A DNA stretch of 64,000 bases from Psychrobacter immobilis (GTDB lineage Bacteria > Pseudomonadota > Gammaproteobacteria > Pseudomonadales > Moraxellaceae). A model generated the notes under the pieces. That model was given only the letters and a program-made list of their open reading frames with translations, was not told where the DNA came from and did no database searches. The DNA lies in assembly GCF_904846285.1 (NCBI RefSeq), contig NZ_CAJHAD010000014.1, positions 17,443 to 81,442 on the forward strand, in the 5' to 3' direction. Positions 63,911-64,000 of the stretch are shown here, piece by piece; position 1 is the first letter of the stretch, and the number at the start of each line of letters is the position of its first letter. The position numbers and the translations under genes are program-made.

Positions 63911-64000
63911 GCTAAAAGCTAAAAGCTAAAAGCTAAAAGCTAAAAGCTAAAAGCTAAAAGCTAAAAGCTAAAAGCTAAAAGCTAAAAGCTAAAAGCTAAA
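63911..64000. repeat. 7-bp tandem array (GCTAAAA), about 13 copies, cut by window edge
   Basis: GCTAAAA repeats without interruption from 63911 to the last base (90 bp, 12.9 copies). The end lies outside the window. The unit is not a multiple of three, so length change would alter any reading frame or spacing it sits in. Confidence 0.95.

Noticed and set aside
1..64000. CRISPR arrays, prophage, transposases
   Set aside because: Tandem arrays here have units of 7-16 bp without spacers, and no phage or transposase protein motifs were seen.

Overview
The window reads as a chromosomal segment of a gammaproteobacterium of the family Moraxellaceae, most likely Psychrobacter. The basis is moderate GC with AT-rich intergenic DNA, an Acr1-type fatty acyl-CoA reductase of the Acinetobacter kind, a choline BCCT carrier, the rsmG-parA-parB block, and the exbB-exbD-msbA-lpxK-kdsB envelope block followed by holB-pilZ. 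Almost everything is housekeeping. I see no rRNA, intact tRNA, prophage, transposase or CRISPR array.

Layout. 1-8.6 kb: the start of a TolC-like channel (cut by the window edge), glycerol kinase, a glycine-zipper protein, an endonuclease/exonuclease/phosphatase-fold protein, a TetR regulator, a lipoprotein, a small exported protein and a decayed gene tail. 8.6-13.4 kb: aceE-aceF of pyruvate dehydrogenase. 13.4-21 kb: OmpW, a small zinc-ribbon membrane protein, a voltage-gated-type K+ channel, then a minus-strand run of a Lon-like protease, a WYL regulator and a TerD-family protein. 21.2-24.2 kb: rsmG, parA, parB. 24.3-31.3 kb: energy transduction and lipid A/KDO synthesis (exbB, exbD, msbA, lpxK, kdsB), then holB and a PilZ protein. 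31.4-41.3 kb: PPK2 polyphosphate kinase, a thiolase with a long Lys/Ala/Asp-rich N-terminal extension divergent from a two-domain FabG and a MaoC dehydratase, a tyrosine-phosphatase-like protein, a serine hydrolase and a CPA1 antiporter. 41.5-54.6 kb: ilvD, a HIT protein, betT, dusB, the Acr1-like reductase, a small immunity-like orphan, an L7/L12-CTD-like membrane protein, ppa, lipB and an aldehyde dehydrogenase. 55-64 kb: a betaine-type ABC importer with a fused binding protein and permease, a lipoprotein-type Trx-MsrA-MsrB triple fusion, pncB, xseB and xseA.

Functional themes. Osmotic and cation balance (BetT, the ABC importer, K+ channel, CPA1 antiporter), acyl-CoA and reserve metabolism (thiolase/FabG/MaoC, Acr1, PPK2, glycerol kinase), and stress repair (MsrAB, Lon-like, TerD) are well represented, consistent with a cold- or salt-adapted life; that last link is inference.

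The least explained layer is non-coding. Two inverted-repeat elements with related arms flank the xse genes (62001-62077 and 63712-63779). A 7-bp array of about 13 copies runs off the right edge, and a 16-bp array sits exactly on the betT stop codon. Several 15-16 bp tandem duplications lie just upstream of genes (K+ channel, exbD, ppk2). No undescribed multi-gene system is evident; the repeats, the thiolase extension and the small degenerate island at 49.9-50.4 kb are the best leads.
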